Part shown: piece by piece, positions 7,943-15,813 of the stretch | Position numbering within the stretch: the first letter of the stretch is position 1 | How the letters are laid out: the number at the start of each line of letters is the position of its first letter | Source: an uncultured Oscillibacter sp. | Lineage (GTDB): Bacteria > Bacillota > Clostridia > Oscillospirales > Oscillospiraceae | Reading direction: 5' to 3' | DNA length: 30,927 nt | Assembly: GCA_910589315.1 (NCBI GenBank) | Contig: CAJUTB010000032.1 | Coordinates: 1 to 30,927, forward strand | Made by a program: the position numbers and the translations under genes | The notes under the pieces: model-generated | Seen by the model: the letters and a program-made list of their open reading frames with translations, nothing else | Database searches by the model: none | What the model was told of the DNA's origin: nothing

Positions 7943-8524
7943 ATGACAAACGAAAAGAGCGAAAAAAGCGAAGGGCGGGAACTGTACGAATGGGCGCAGA
8001 CGCTGGTATGTTCCGTACTGTCGGTCGTGCTGGTATTTACGTTTGTAATCCGCTTGATTGGCGTGGACGGCCATTCCATGCTTCCGACCCTTCAGCACGG
8101 AGACCGGCTGATGGTGCTGACTTCCATGTTCTGCGGCAACTATCAGCCGGGAGATATTGTCATTCTGCGGAAGAATTCGTTTATGCCGGAACCGATCGTG
8201 AAGCGCGTAATCGCTACGGAAGGCCAGCTGGTGGATATTGATTTCAACACCGGTTCTGTGTTTGTGGACGGCGAGCGGCTGAACGAGCTGTACATCAACG
8301 AACCGACCTACACAAACGAAGGGACCGTCTTTCCCCTGCGGGTGCCGGAGGGGAGTCTCTTTGTCATGGGCGACAACCGCAACGCCAGCAATGACAGCCG
8401 GGATTCCCGCCTGGGTACGGTGGATACCCGGTATGTAATTGGACGGGCCGTGTTTTTGATTTTCCCAGGGCAGGACGTATCCACAGGAAAACGGGAATTC
8501 GGACGGATTGGAGGGATTGGATAG
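7943..8524 (+). CDS. lepB: Signal peptidase I, second tandem copy
   Basis: 193 residues with the same layout as its neighbour: anchor at about 19-40, catalytic Ser45 in DGHSMLPTL, Lys87 in IVKRVIATEGQ, and GDNRNASNDSRDSR (143-156). Both copies keep all catalytic residues, so both should be active. They differ most in the N-terminus and around the substrate pocket. Several signal peptidases with differing preferences are common in Firmicutes. The ribosome binding site is CAGGAGAG. The frame stops at 8524, 1 nt before rbgA begins. Confidence 0.93.
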   Translation: MTNEKSEKSEGRELYEWAQTLVCSVLSVVLVFTFVIRLIGVDGHSMLPTLQHGDRLMVLTSMFCGNYQPGDIVILRKNSFMPEPIVKRVIATEGQLVDIDFNTGSVFVDGERLNELYINEPTYTNEGTVFPLRVPEGSLFVMGDNRNASNDSRDSRLGTVDTRYVIGRAVFLIFPGQDVSTGKREFGRIGGIG

Positions 8525-8525
8525 G

Positions 8526-9404
8526 ATGCAGATACAGTGGTATCCGGGGCACATGACCAAAACCCGGCGGCAGATCGAGAGCGATTTGAAACACGTGGAT
8601 ATTGTCGTTGAGATTGTGGACGCCCGGATTCCGGCTTCCAGCCGCAATCCGGACCTGGACGCGATCTGCGCCGGCAAGCCGCGGATGATTATCCTGAACC
8701 GCGCCGATCAGGCGGACCCCCAGAAAAATCGGGACTGGTGCAGTTACTTTACGAAAAAACGGGGTATCTGCGCCGTTGCCACGGATTCCCGTTCCGGGAC
8801 AGGCGTGAGCCAGATGACCGCCGCGGCGCGGACGGTTTTGAAAGATCAAATCGCCAGATGGCAGGAGAAGGGGCAGGTTGGCCGGCCTATCCGGGCAATG
8901 GTGGTGGGCGTGCCGAACGTGGGCAAGTCCACATTTATCAATAAAGTAGCAAAAAAGAAGTCCGCCAAGGCGGGGGACCGTCCCGGCGTTACTCGCGGAA
9001 AGCAATGGGTGAACGTGGATGCGTCTATGGACCTGCTGGACACGCCGGGCATTTTGTGGCCGAAGTTTGAAGACGAGCGGGTTGGCTTGAATCTGGCGTT
9101 TACCGGCGCGGTCAAGAGCGAGGTTCTGGACATGGAAACCCTGGGATGTCATCTGATGTCCTATCTGGAAAAGACATATCCCGAGGCCCTTTTAACGGGC
9201 TACAAGCTCTCCGCTCTGCCGGAGCGGGAGGCGGAAGAAAACGATATCGCATACGGCTACCGGCTGTTGGAGACGGCAGGACGGCGGCGGGGATTTTTGA
9301 TTTCCGGCGGCGAGGTGGACACGGAACGGATGGCAAATATTCTGCTGGACGAGTTCCGCTCCGGCAAGCTGGGACGCTTTACACTCGAGATGCCGGAGGA
9401 ATGA
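8526..9404 (+). CDS. rbgA: Ribosome biogenesis GTPase RbgA (YlqF)
   Basis: A circularly permuted GTPase that takes part in late 50S subunit assembly. The order of motifs is permuted as expected: G4 NRAD (58-61), then G1 GVPNVGKS (128-135), G2 Thr156 in RPGVTRGKQW, and G3 DTPG (172-175). The N-terminal MQIQWYPGHMTKTRRQI is typical and includes the conserved PGHM. Length is 292 residues. I start at 8526 because this signature begins there; an upstream ATG at 8508 lies inside lepB. Position between lepB and rnhB is the standard Firmicute order, here with two extra genes before rnhB. Confidence 0.95.
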   Translation: MQIQWYPGHMTKTRRQIESDLKHVDIVVEIVDARIPASSRNPDLDAICAGKPRMIILNRADQADPQKNRDWCSYFTKKRGICAVATDSRSGTGVSQMTAAARTVLKDQIARWQEKGQVGRPIRAMVVGVPNVGKSTFINKVAKKKSAKAGDRPGVTRGKQWVNVDASMDLLDTPGILWPKFEDERVGLNLAFTGAVKSEVLDMETLGCHLMSYLEKTYPEALLTGYKLSALPEREAEENDIAYGYRLLETAGRRRGFLISGGEVDTERMANILLDEFRSGKLGRFTLEMPEE

Positions 9405-9421
9405 CGGAGGAGGGCGTGCAA

Positions 9422-9886
9422 ATGTCCGAACGTATGGCAAAGACCTTTTTACTGTGGACTGCGTTTCACATTGCGGCATACTGCCTGATGTTTCGTCAGG
9501 GCCATGACGGTATTCCGGCATTGCTGGCCGTCTTTGTGCTCATTGCCTATTTCTCCTGTATCCTGCGGATTGACTGGCTGTTATGGACCGAGAAAAGTCT
9601 GGAAAGCATTCTCACAATGTCGCGTTATTGGCTGGCCGCCGCGATCTGTATGACGCTGTGGGTGTTCTATGGAAACCCGCAGTTGTCGGGTTCCGGCGGG
9701 GCAGTGGAAGCGTTGCTTTTGGGACTGGCCGTTCCTTATGGCCCGCTGCTTTCCTGTGAATTGTATCAGGTTTATACGCCGTCCGTCAAAACAAGCAGTC
9801 AGATCAGCCTGTATATCGTGCTGGTATTCTGCATCGGCCATTGGATTTATTACAGCCGCCTCAAGGGCAGTCTGAAAGCGAAATGA
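9422..9886 (+). CDS. Polytopic membrane protein, unknown function
   Basis: A 154-residue protein with about five hydrophobic segments (roughly 8-24, 30-50, 65-85, 95-115 and 128-145) and no catalytic motif that I recognise. The ATG at 9422 lies 7 nt after GGAGGAGGG; the one at 9401 overlaps the rbgA stop and would be too close. It ends with an ATGA overlap with the next membrane protein, so the two are probably made together. Both sit between rbgA and rnhB, where many Firmicutes have none. Confidence 0.75.
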   Translation: MSERMAKTFLLWTAFHIAAYCLMFRQGHDGIPALLAVFVLIAYFSCILRIDWLLWTEKSLESILTMSRYWLAAAICMTLWVFYGNPQLSGSGGAVEALLLGLAVPYGPLLSCELYQVYTPSVKTSSQISLYIVLVFCIGHWIYYSRLKGSLKAK

Positions 9887-10338
9887 CGCGCTGGGAGGTG
9901 CTGTCCCTGTGTGCGAAAGCGGTTTGGGCTGCTTTGCAGGCTGTGATAACTTTTGCGGAGCTTTTCAAGGACGGCGGCGGATTTTTTCTCTCGGCCGTAT
10001 GGCTGTGCAGTGTGGCGGCGGCAGACGCGGCTCTCTTTTTCCAGAGCGAAACCGCCAAGCCGCCCAAATGGTATTGGCGATTCTGCGGCGGAACCACCGT
10101 TCTTGCACTGGCGTGCCGGCTGCTGGACGCGGACGCAAGCTGGTTTGTATTTCTTCTGCCGGTTGTGCCGGCGTTTCCGTTTGCACCGGTTTTCCGGCAG
10201 TTCCTGTGGCCGGGCCGGGTCCGAGACATCTGGTGTCTCAGCGCGTTGATTCTGTTCGGCGGACTGCACCTGTTCTATTTCAAATGGCTGCATCAGCAAA
10301 GAGAAAAGAGGAAACATCATGGACCTTTGGACCTATGA
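9883..10338 (+). CDS. Second polytopic membrane protein, unknown function
   Basis: A 151-residue protein with four or five hydrophobic segments and many aromatic residues (Trp, Phe). It starts by ATGA overlap with the previous gene and runs 20 nt into rnhB. No family is recognised. The pairing and size similarity with the upstream gene suggest a two-subunit membrane complex, but the sequences are not visibly alike, so this is inference. Confidence 0.7.
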   Translation: MTRWEVLSLCAKAVWAALQAVITFAELFKDGGGFFLSAVWLCSVAAADAALFFQSETAKPPKWYWRFCGGTTVLALACRLLDADASWFVFLLPVVPAFPFAPVFRQFLWPGRVRDIWCLSALILFGGLHLFYFKWLHQQREKRKHHGPLDL

Positions 10339-10942
10339 GCGGGAACAATGGGAGGACGGAAAAGCAACCGTCTGCGGCGTGGACGAGGCGGGGGCCGGTC
10401 CCCTGGCGGGTCCCGTGTACGCGGCTGCGGTGATTCTGCCGCGGGAATTGGAATTGCCCGGCCTGGACGATTCCAAAAAACTCACCGAAAAAAAGCGGGA
10501 GGAATTATATAAGCAGATCACGGAAAAGGCCGAGGCTTGGAGCATCGCCCGGGTGGAGGCGGCGGAAATCGACGAAATGGACATCCTGAATGCCCGGATG
10601 CTGGCGATGCAGCTGGCCATCGACGGCCTGAAGGCAAAGCCGGATTTTGCCCTGATCGACGGCAACCGGGACCACGGAAGCCGCCATGCCGTCAAAACGC
10701 CCCATTCTACCATTGTAAAAGGAGACGGAAAAAGCGCCTCCATTGCGGCGGCGTCGATTCTGGCAAAGGTCAGCCGGGACCGCTTTGTATCCGCGCAGCT
10801 GGACAAGCAGTACCCGGAATACGGTTTTGCAAAGCACAAGGGCTACGGCACAAAGTACCATTATGAAATGCTGGACCTTCATGGCCCCTGTCCGGCCCAT
10901 CGCAAAACATTTCTGAAAAAGTGGGAGGAGCGGCGTCCATGA
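10319..10942 (+). CDS. rnhB: Ribonuclease HII
   Basis: It removes misincorporated ribonucleotides and RNA from DNA-RNA hybrids. The 207 residues have the active-site start VDEAGAGPLAGPV (Asp22, Glu23), ALIDGN (Asp114), and VKGDGKSASIAAASILAKVS. The usual glycine-arginine-glycine motif that reads the 2'-OH at the junction is GAG here (Ala26 for Arg). The start at 10319 has AGAGGAAAC upstream. It overlaps both neighbours (20 nt before, ATGA with yraN after). Confidence 0.95.
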   Translation: MDLWTYEREQWEDGKATVCGVDEAGAGPLAGPVYAAAVILPRELELPGLDDSKKLTEKKREELYKQITEKAEAWSIARVEAAEIDEMDILNARMLAMQLAIDGLKAKPDFALIDGNRDHGSRHAVKTPHSTIVKGDGKSASIAAASILAKVSRDRFVSAQLDKQYPEYGFAKHKGYGTKYHYEMLDLHGPCPAHRKTFLKKWEERRP

Positions 10943-11295
10943 GCCGGGCAAAAGCCGCCGGAGATCAGGGCGAGGCCATGGCCGCGGAGTATTTGGCCAA
11001 GCGGGGCTGTACCATTTTGGCGCGTCAATGGCGTTGCCGTTACGGCGAGCTGGATCTGGTCGTCCAGGACGGCGGGACCATTTGTTTTGTGGAAGTCAAA
11101 CGCCGGGGGCCGGGCTCTATCGGCCTGCCGCGGGAGTTTGTGGACGAACGGAAGCGGGAACGCCTGCGCAAAGCCGCCGCGGCCTATCTGGCGGCGCAGG
11201 AGAGCGACGCGTTTGCCCGGTTCGACGTAGCGGAGGTTTACGAGGAAGAAGCGGGAAACCTGCGGATTGAATATCTGGAAAATGCATTTGAATAA
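10939..11295 (+). CDS. yraN: YraN/UPF0102 endonuclease-like protein
   Basis: 118 residues of the UPF0102 family, a PD-(D/E)XK-type fold similar to Holliday-junction resolvases. The motif RYGELDLVVQDGGTICFVEVKRR (about 34-56) has the Glu, Asp and Glu-x-Lys expected of the nuclease core. It follows rnhB by ATGA overlap, a classic pairing. The biological role is still unclear; DNA repair or recombination is assumed from the fold. Confidence 0.9.
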   Translation: MSRAKAAGDQGEAMAAEYLAKRGCTILARQWRCRYGELDLVVQDGGTICFVEVKRRGPGSIGLPREFVDERKRERLRKAAAAYLAAQESDAFARFDVAEVYEEEAGNLRIEYLENAFE

Positions 11296-11312
11296 AGAGT
11301 GAGGAGATTGCA

Positions 11313-12800
11313 ATGAAGTATTACAGCACACGGGACAAGTCCGTCCGGCTCGACGGGGCGGAGGCGGTCAAGCAGGGACTTTCCCGGGACGGCGGCCTTC
11401 TGACGCCGGAGACGATTCCGCAAATTGACGAGGCGTTTTTGCGGGGACTGGCGTCCGCGTCTTACCAGGAGCGGGCGGCAAAGGTTATGGGCCTGTTCCT
11501 GACGGATTACACGGAGGACGAGCTTCGGACGTTTGCCCAAAACGCTTACGGCCCGGATAAATTCGACCATCCCGCCGCTGCGCCGCTCCGAAAGGTGAAT
11601 GAAAATACGGACTGCCTGGAGTTGTGGCACGGCCCCACGTCTGCATTTAAGGATATGGCCCTGCAAATGCTGCCGCAGCTTTTATCCGCCGCTCTGCGGA
11701 AAACCGGGGAGGACAAAACGGCCTGTATCCTGGTTGCCACCTCCGGCGATACCGGAAAGGCCGCCATGGAGGGCTTTGCGGATGTGCCCCAGACGAAAAT
11801 TATGGTGTTTTACCCCAAGGACGGCGTTTCCGCCGTGCAGGAGGCCCAGATGGTCACGCAGGAGGGGCAAAACGTCGGCGTCTGCGCGGTAAGGGGCAAT
11901 TTTGACGACGCGCAGGCAGGCGTTAAACGCATTTTCTCCGACGTGGAACTGCGGGAAGTCCTGGCGGACCGGGGCTATTTCCTGTCCTCTGCAAACTCCA
12001 TCAACTGGGGCCGGATTCTCCCCCAGGTGGTCTACTACGTCTCCGCCTACTGCGATCTTCTGCGGGACGGCCGTTTGCAGTACGGCAAGAAAATCAACGT
12101 CTGCGTCCCGACCGGCAATTTCGGCAACATTTTAGCGGCGTATTACGCCAAACGCATGGGCGTGCCTCTGGGCCGGCTGATTTGCGCCTCGAATAAAAAT
12201 GATGTGCTGACCCATTTCCTCGGCACCGGTTCCTATGTGCGTAACCGTCCTTTTTACACCACCATGAGCCCCTCCATGGACATTCTGGTTTCCAGCAACC
12301 TGGAGCGGCTGATCTTCGACCTCTCCGGCGAAGATGATGCGGAGGTCCGCCGCTGCATGGAACTGCTGAACAAGGCGGGGGAATATGAGGTGTCTCCCGC
12401 CGTCAAGGCCGCGCTGAAAGACCTGTTCTGGGGCGGTTCCTGCGGCGAGGCGGAAACGTCCGCCACGATTGCCCGGTATTATAAAGACTACGGCTATCTG
12501 ATCGACACCCATACGGCGGTTGCGGCCAACGTCATGGAGCAGTACCGGCAGGAGAGCGGCGACCAGACCCTGACGGTGTTTGCGTCCACGGCTTCGCCGT
12601 ATAAATTCTGCGACCACGTTCTCCGCGCCATCGGCGAAACGCCCCGGGGCTGCGGCACGGACCTGCTGGACCAGCTCCATACGGTTACGGGGGCAACAAT
12701 CCCCAGCCGTCTGGCGGCGTTGAAAGGGAAAACGCGCCGCTTTGACCAGACGGCGGAAAAGGCGGAGATGGAGCGCGTGGTCCAGGCATTTTTGCAGTAA
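11313..12800 (+). CDS. thrC: Threonine synthase
   Basis: A PLP enzyme that converts O-phosphohomoserine to threonine, the last step of the pathway. The 495 residues suit the long form of the family. The N-terminus MKYYSTRDKS and HGPTSAFKDMALQML (106-120; Lys113 is the PLP lysine) are diagnostic, followed by VATSGDTGKAA at about 135-145 for phosphate binding. It has a clean GAGGAG ribosome binding site and no overlap with neighbours. There is no threonine attenuator visible in the 17-nt gap upstream. Confidence 0.95.
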   Translation: MKYYSTRDKSVRLDGAEAVKQGLSRDGGLLTPETIPQIDEAFLRGLASASYQERAAKVMGLFLTDYTEDELRTFAQNAYGPDKFDHPAAAPLRKVNENTDCLELWHGPTSAFKDMALQMLPQLLSAALRKTGEDKTACILVATSGDTGKAAMEGFADVPQTKIMVFYPKDGVSAVQEAQMVTQEGQNVGVCAVRGNFDDAQAGVKRIFSDVELREVLADRGYFLSSANSINWGRILPQVVYYVSAYCDLLRDGRLQYGKKINVCVPTGNFGNILAAYYAKRMGVPLGRLICASNKNDVLTHFLGTGSYVRNRPFYTTMSPSMDILVSSNLERLIFDLSGEDDAEVRRCMELLNKAGEYEVSPAVKAALKDLFWGGSCGEAETSATIARYYKDYGYLIDTHTAVAANVMEQYRQESGDQTLTVFASTASPYKFCDHVLRAIGETPRGCGTDLLDQLHTVTGATIPSRLAALKGKTRRFDQTAEKAEMERVVQAFLQ

Positions 12801-12811
12801 GGAGGAGAGGG

Positions 12812-13111
12812 ATGCTGAAGCGAAAGCACGCGAGGCTTTGCCTGTGCCTGTTTTACGGCGGCGTTGCGGTACTGGCTCTGGGAAGCCTGACGCAGCGTTT
12901 CCCCCAGGCTGCGCCGCTGACGGACGGGCTGATGATTTGCGCGGTGCTGATGCTGGTGGGAGCGGGTCTGATCCTGTCCAAATACCTCCGCTGTCCCAAC
13001 TGCGGCAAGCGGTATGCGCGGCCCCGCTGGAATGTGTTCCATACGGATTACTGTCCCAACTGCCGGAAACCCTTTGTTTATGACGACGATACGGAGGGGA
13101 TGAACCAATGA
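12812..13111 (+). CDS. Small membrane protein with C-terminal zinc ribbon
   Basis: 99 residues: a basic start LKRKHAR, two hydrophobic helices (about 8-25 and 36-58) and a zinc ribbon CPNCGKRYARP with YCPNCRKPF (four cysteines, about 64-85). It is a paralogue of the next gene (start LKRKYAR, same layout) and shares the design of the 6746 protein. GGAGGAGAGGG stands directly before the ATG. It overlaps the next gene by ATGA. No function is known to me. Confidence 0.8.
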   Translation: MLKRKHARLCLCLFYGGVAVLALGSLTQRFPQAAPLTDGLMICAVLMLVGAGLILSKYLRCPNCGKRYARPRWNVFHTDYCPNCRKPFVYDDDTEGMNQ

Positions 13112-13389
13112 AGGTACTCAAAAGAAAATATGCCAGAATCGTCGTTGGCCTGAGCATGGCCGCGCTTTTGGCGTTTGGATTTGCCCTGGCGTTCCGGAAA
13201 AACCCCATGATTCTGCGGGGGTCTCTTGTGGCGCTGGTCGTATCGGTGCTGGCGATTGCATTCATCCGCTGGCGTTACCTGCGCTGCCCGCACTGCGGCA
13301 AGAGCGCGGCCATCGTCTACTGGGGACCCGGCTGGAATCAGAGCTGCCCCAAGTGCCGCGAGCGGATTTATTTTGACGATGAACAATAA
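13108..13389 (+). CDS. Small membrane protein with C-terminal zinc ribbon, paralogue
   Basis: 93 residues: KVLKRKYAR, two helices (about 10-28 and 34-52), then CPHCGKSAAIV and SCPKCRERIYF as a four-cysteine zinc ribbon. It begins by ATGA overlap with its paralogue. The variable tail FDDEQ is acidic, as is that of the neighbour (DDDTEGMNQ). Tandem copies suggest hetero-oligomers or dosage. Function unknown. Confidence 0.8.
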   Translation: MKVLKRKYARIVVGLSMAALLAFGFALAFRKNPMILRGSLVALVVSVLAIAFIRWRYLRCPHCGKSAAIVYWGPGWNQSCPKCRERIYFDDEQ

Positions 13390-13435
13390 TGCCGTAAGCG
13401 GCCCGGCGTTTCTGTGACGAAAGGGGGAACTCCCA

Positions 13436-14116
13436 ATAGCCTTATATGTAATCGGAGATTTACACCTCTCCCTGACGGCAGACAAATCCATGGAGGTATT
13501 CGGCCCCGCGTGGGAGAATTACACGGACCGAATTGCCGCCGCTCTGGGGGGCCTGAATGCCGGGGATGTTCTCATTCTCGCTGGAGACACCTCCTGGGGT
13601 ATGGACCTGGAAGAAGCGGAGGCAGACTTCCGTTTTCTGGACCAGTTCCCCTGCAAAAAATATCTGATAAAGGGAAACCACGATTACTGGTGGACCACGG
13701 CTGCCAAGCTCCATCGCTTTTTTGATGAAAAAGGCATCCGCACATTCGATATTCTGCACAATAACTGCCTTTTCTATGGAGACTGGGCCGTCTGCGGCAC
13801 ACGGGGCTGGTTTTTGGAGGAGGACGCCCATAACGTCAAGGTGCTGAACCGGGAGGTTGGACGCCTGGAAGCGTCCCTGAAAGCGGCGGAGGGCCGTCCC
13901 AGCTTGTGCGTGCTGCACTACCCGCCGCTGTACCAGGGCTACGAGTGCCCGGAAATCCTGGCGGTTTTGGAGAAATACCCCGTTTTCACCTGCTGTTACG
14001 GCCATCTGCACGGCCCCGCAATTCGTCGCCGGTGGGAGGGGAAACGGGGAAAAACCGAGTTTTCTTTGATTTCTGCGGACCATTTGGGGTTTGTCCCGAA
14101 AAAAATTTGGGAATAA
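13436..14116 (+). CDS. Metallophosphoesterase with probable ATA start
   Basis: A calcineurin-like metallophosphoesterase, 226 residues if translation begins at 13436. All metal motifs are present: GDLHLS (about 7-12), AGDTSWGMD (about 46-54), KGNHDYWW (about 78-85) and YGHLHG near 188. The first motif lies before the first ATG (13490), so starting there would remove two metal ligands. Between the in-frame stop at 13415 and the motif no ATG, GTG or TTG occurs. AAGGGGGAA (13421-13429) is 6 nt before ATA at 13436, giving the family-like start (M)ALYVIGDLHLS. Substrate is unknown. Confidence 0.85.
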   Translation: MALYVIGDLHLSLTADKSMEVFGPAWENYTDRIAAALGGLNAGDVLILAGDTSWGMDLEEAEADFRFLDQFPCKKYLIKGNHDYWWTTAAKLHRFFDEKGIRTFDILHNNCLFYGDWAVCGTRGWFLEEDAHNVKVLNREVGRLEASLKAAEGRPSLCVLHYPPLYQGYECPEILAVLEKYPVFTCCYGHLHGPAIRRRWEGKRGKTEFSLISADHLGFVPKKIWE

Positions 14117-14136
14117 AGGAAAAAATACTAGCTTTT

Positions 14137-14165
14137 TTCAGATTTTTCTGATAAAATCGTATCTT
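14137..14165 (+). promoter_or_regulatory. Possible promoter of tig, weak
   Basis: The AT-rich gap between the phosphoesterase and tig has TTCAGA (14137-14142), a 17-bp spacer and TATCTT (14160-14165) as one option, and TAAAAT (14152-14157) as another -10. A small hairpin TCAGA/TCTGA lies between. Neither match is strong. Confidence 0.3.
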
Positions 14166-14208
14166 GGCACCGGATGGATTGCCGGTGATGAACGGAGGAG
14201 TTGACATC

Positions 14209-15666
14209 ATGCGTGTAAAAAGCTGTGAAACGGCAAAAAAGAGCCAGGTTGTACTGACAATTGAGGTCGAGGCGGCGGAGTTTGAAGCCGCTTTGGAAAA
14301 GGCTTACCGGAAAATGCGGGGCAAGATTCGCGTCCCCGGCTTCCGTCCCGGCAAGGCCCCCCGCAAGATTGTGGAGGGAATGTATGGCGTGGAAGTATTC
14401 TTTGACGAGGCCATCAATATTGCATTCCCCGACGCCTATGAGGCGGCGGTCAAGGAAAAGGAGCTTCAGGTGGTGGGTTATCCGTCCGTGGAGATGGAGG
14501 GAGAATGCACGCGGGAAGGCTTTACCTTTAAGGCCACGGCTCCGGTGTATCCGGAAGTGACTCTGGGCGAATATAAAGGCCTGTCCGCCCCCAAGGGCGA
14601 AGTGGAGGTTACGGCGGAGGATGTGGCGCAGCGTCTCGAGGCGTTGACAGACCGCAATACCCGTCTGGTATCTGTGGACCGCGAGGCGAAAGAGGGCGAC
14701 ACCGCCGTGATTGACTTTGACGGTTATCTGGACGGCGAGCCTTTCAGCGGCGGCAAGGGTGAGAATCACAGCTTGGAGCTGGGTTCCCACAGCTTTGTTC
14801 CCGGCTTTGAGGAACAGGTCGTCGGCATGAAGGCCGGCGAGGAGAAGGACATCGACATCACCTTCCCCGAGGATTACCATGCGGACCTGGCGGGCAAGGC
14901 CGTTGTATTTAAGGTAAAGTGCCATGAGGTCAAGGAGAAGGAAGTTCCCGCCCTGGACGACGAGTTCGCCAAGGATGTGTCCGAGTTCGACACCCTGGAC
15001 GCGCTGAAGGCCGATCTGGAGAAGAAGATCCGCGAGGAGCGCGAGCAGCAGGTGAACCGCGCCTTTGAGGACGCGCTGATGGAGCAGGCTGCCGCCAACA
15101 TCACTGCGGAGATTCCCGACGCGATGGTTGAGGGACAGGCCCGGCAGTTTGTGCAGAATTTCAAGACCCAGATTGCCCAGCAGGGAATTCCCTATCAGCA
15201 ATATATGGAAATGACCGGCATGAGCGAGGAAAAGCTCTTGGAAGACGCGAAGGAACCCGCGCTCCGCCAGGTGCGGATGGACCTGGCCGTGATGGCCATT
15301 ATCAAGGCGGAGAACATTGAAGCCTCGGACGAGGACGTTTCCGCCGAATACCAGCGCATGGCCGATCAGTTCGGCATGGACCTGGAAACGGTGAAGAAGT
15401 ATCTCCAGGAGGAGCAGATTCGCGATCAGGTCAAGAGCCGCCGGGCGATTGATCTTGTCGTGGAAAATGCTATTGCCACCAAGCCCGAGGAAACGGAAGA
15501 AGGCGGGGAGGCTCCGGCGGAAAACGAGGAAAAACCCGCCCGCAAGCCCCGCAAGACCGCCGCCAAGAAGACGGACGCCGCCAGCGGCGAAAAGCCCGCC
15601 CGCAAGCCCCGCAAGAAAAAGACCGAGGAGGAGGCTCCGGCGGAAGCAGAAAAGTCTGACGAATAA
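14209..15666 (+). CDS. tig: Trigger factor, with basic C-terminal tail
   Basis: A ribosome-bound chaperone and peptidyl-prolyl isomerase. The 485 residues show the N-terminal ribosome-binding signature GFRPGKAP (44-51), an FKBP domain (about 160-245, VIDFDGYLDGEPFSGG) and a helical C-terminal arm region. The last 60 or so residues are an unusual tail of Lys, Pro, Arg, Glu and Ala with EKPARKPRK present twice. The start at 14209 is 8 nt after GGAGGAG; the upstream ATG at 14164 would add residues without homology. clpP, clpX and lon follow. Confidence 0.94.
   Translation: MRVKSCETAKKSQVVLTIEVEAAEFEAALEKAYRKMRGKIRVPGFRPGKAPRKIVEGMYGVEVFFDEAINIAFPDAYEAAVKEKELQVVGYPSVEMEGECTREGFTFKATAPVYPEVTLGEYKGLSAPKGEVEVTAEDVAQRLEALTDRNTRLVSVDREAKEGDTAVIDFDGYLDGEPFSGGKGENHSLELGSHSFVPGFEEQVVGMKAGEEKDIDITFPEDYHADLAGKAVVFKVKCHEVKEKEVPALDDEFAKDVSEFDTLDALKADLEKKIREEREQQVNRAFEDALMEQAAANITAEIPDAMVEGQARQFVQNFKTQIAQQGIPYQQYMEMTGMSEEKLLEDAKEPALRQVRMDLAVMAIIKAENIEASDEDVSAEYQRMADQFGMDLETVKKYLQEEQIRDQVKSRRAIDLVVENAIATKPEETEEGGEAPAENEEKPARKPRKTAAKKTDAASGEKPARKPRKKKTEEEAPAEAEKSDE
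15535..15615 (+). repeat. 21-bp direct repeat in the tig tail
   Basis: CCCGCCCGCAAGCCCCGCAAG occurs exactly at 15535-15555 and at 15595-15615, 60 bp apart and in frame, encoding PARKPRK twice. A second pair of copies, GAGGCTCCGGCGGA, brackets it near 15509 and 15630. The tail appears to have grown by in-frame duplication. Confidence 0.8.
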
Positions 15667-15724
15667 GCGCGAAGGATTCCGGCGGCACATTTTACAGATT
15701 CGACACATTTTCCGTGACCGTACA

Positions 15725-15782
15725 TGGTATCATGAGTAAATGGTTTCACGGGCCGCCGCTGTGCGTCCGCCCCTGGCGGACG
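15725..15782 (+). promoter_or_regulatory. Extended -10 promoter candidate and leader hairpin of clpP
   Basis: TGGTATCAT (15725-15733) fits an extended -10 element, without a good -35. In the leader, CGTCCGCC (15764-15771) pairs with GGCGGACG (15775-15782) around a CCT loop, 8 bp, 18 nt before the ribosome binding site. No CtsR-type operator repeat (GGTCAAA) is visible. Confidence 0.45.
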
Positions 15783-15813
15783 ACGCGCCTACAAAAGACT
15801 GGAGGTTTTCAAA

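Noticed and set aside
14128..15708. Long minus-strand open frame opposite tig
   Set aside because: Leu/Gly/His-rich antisense shadow of a well-supported gene.
15667..15813. CtsR or CIRCE heat-shock operator upstream of clpP
   Set aside because: Neither the GGTCAAA direct repeat nor TTAGCACTC/GAGTGCTAA is present.
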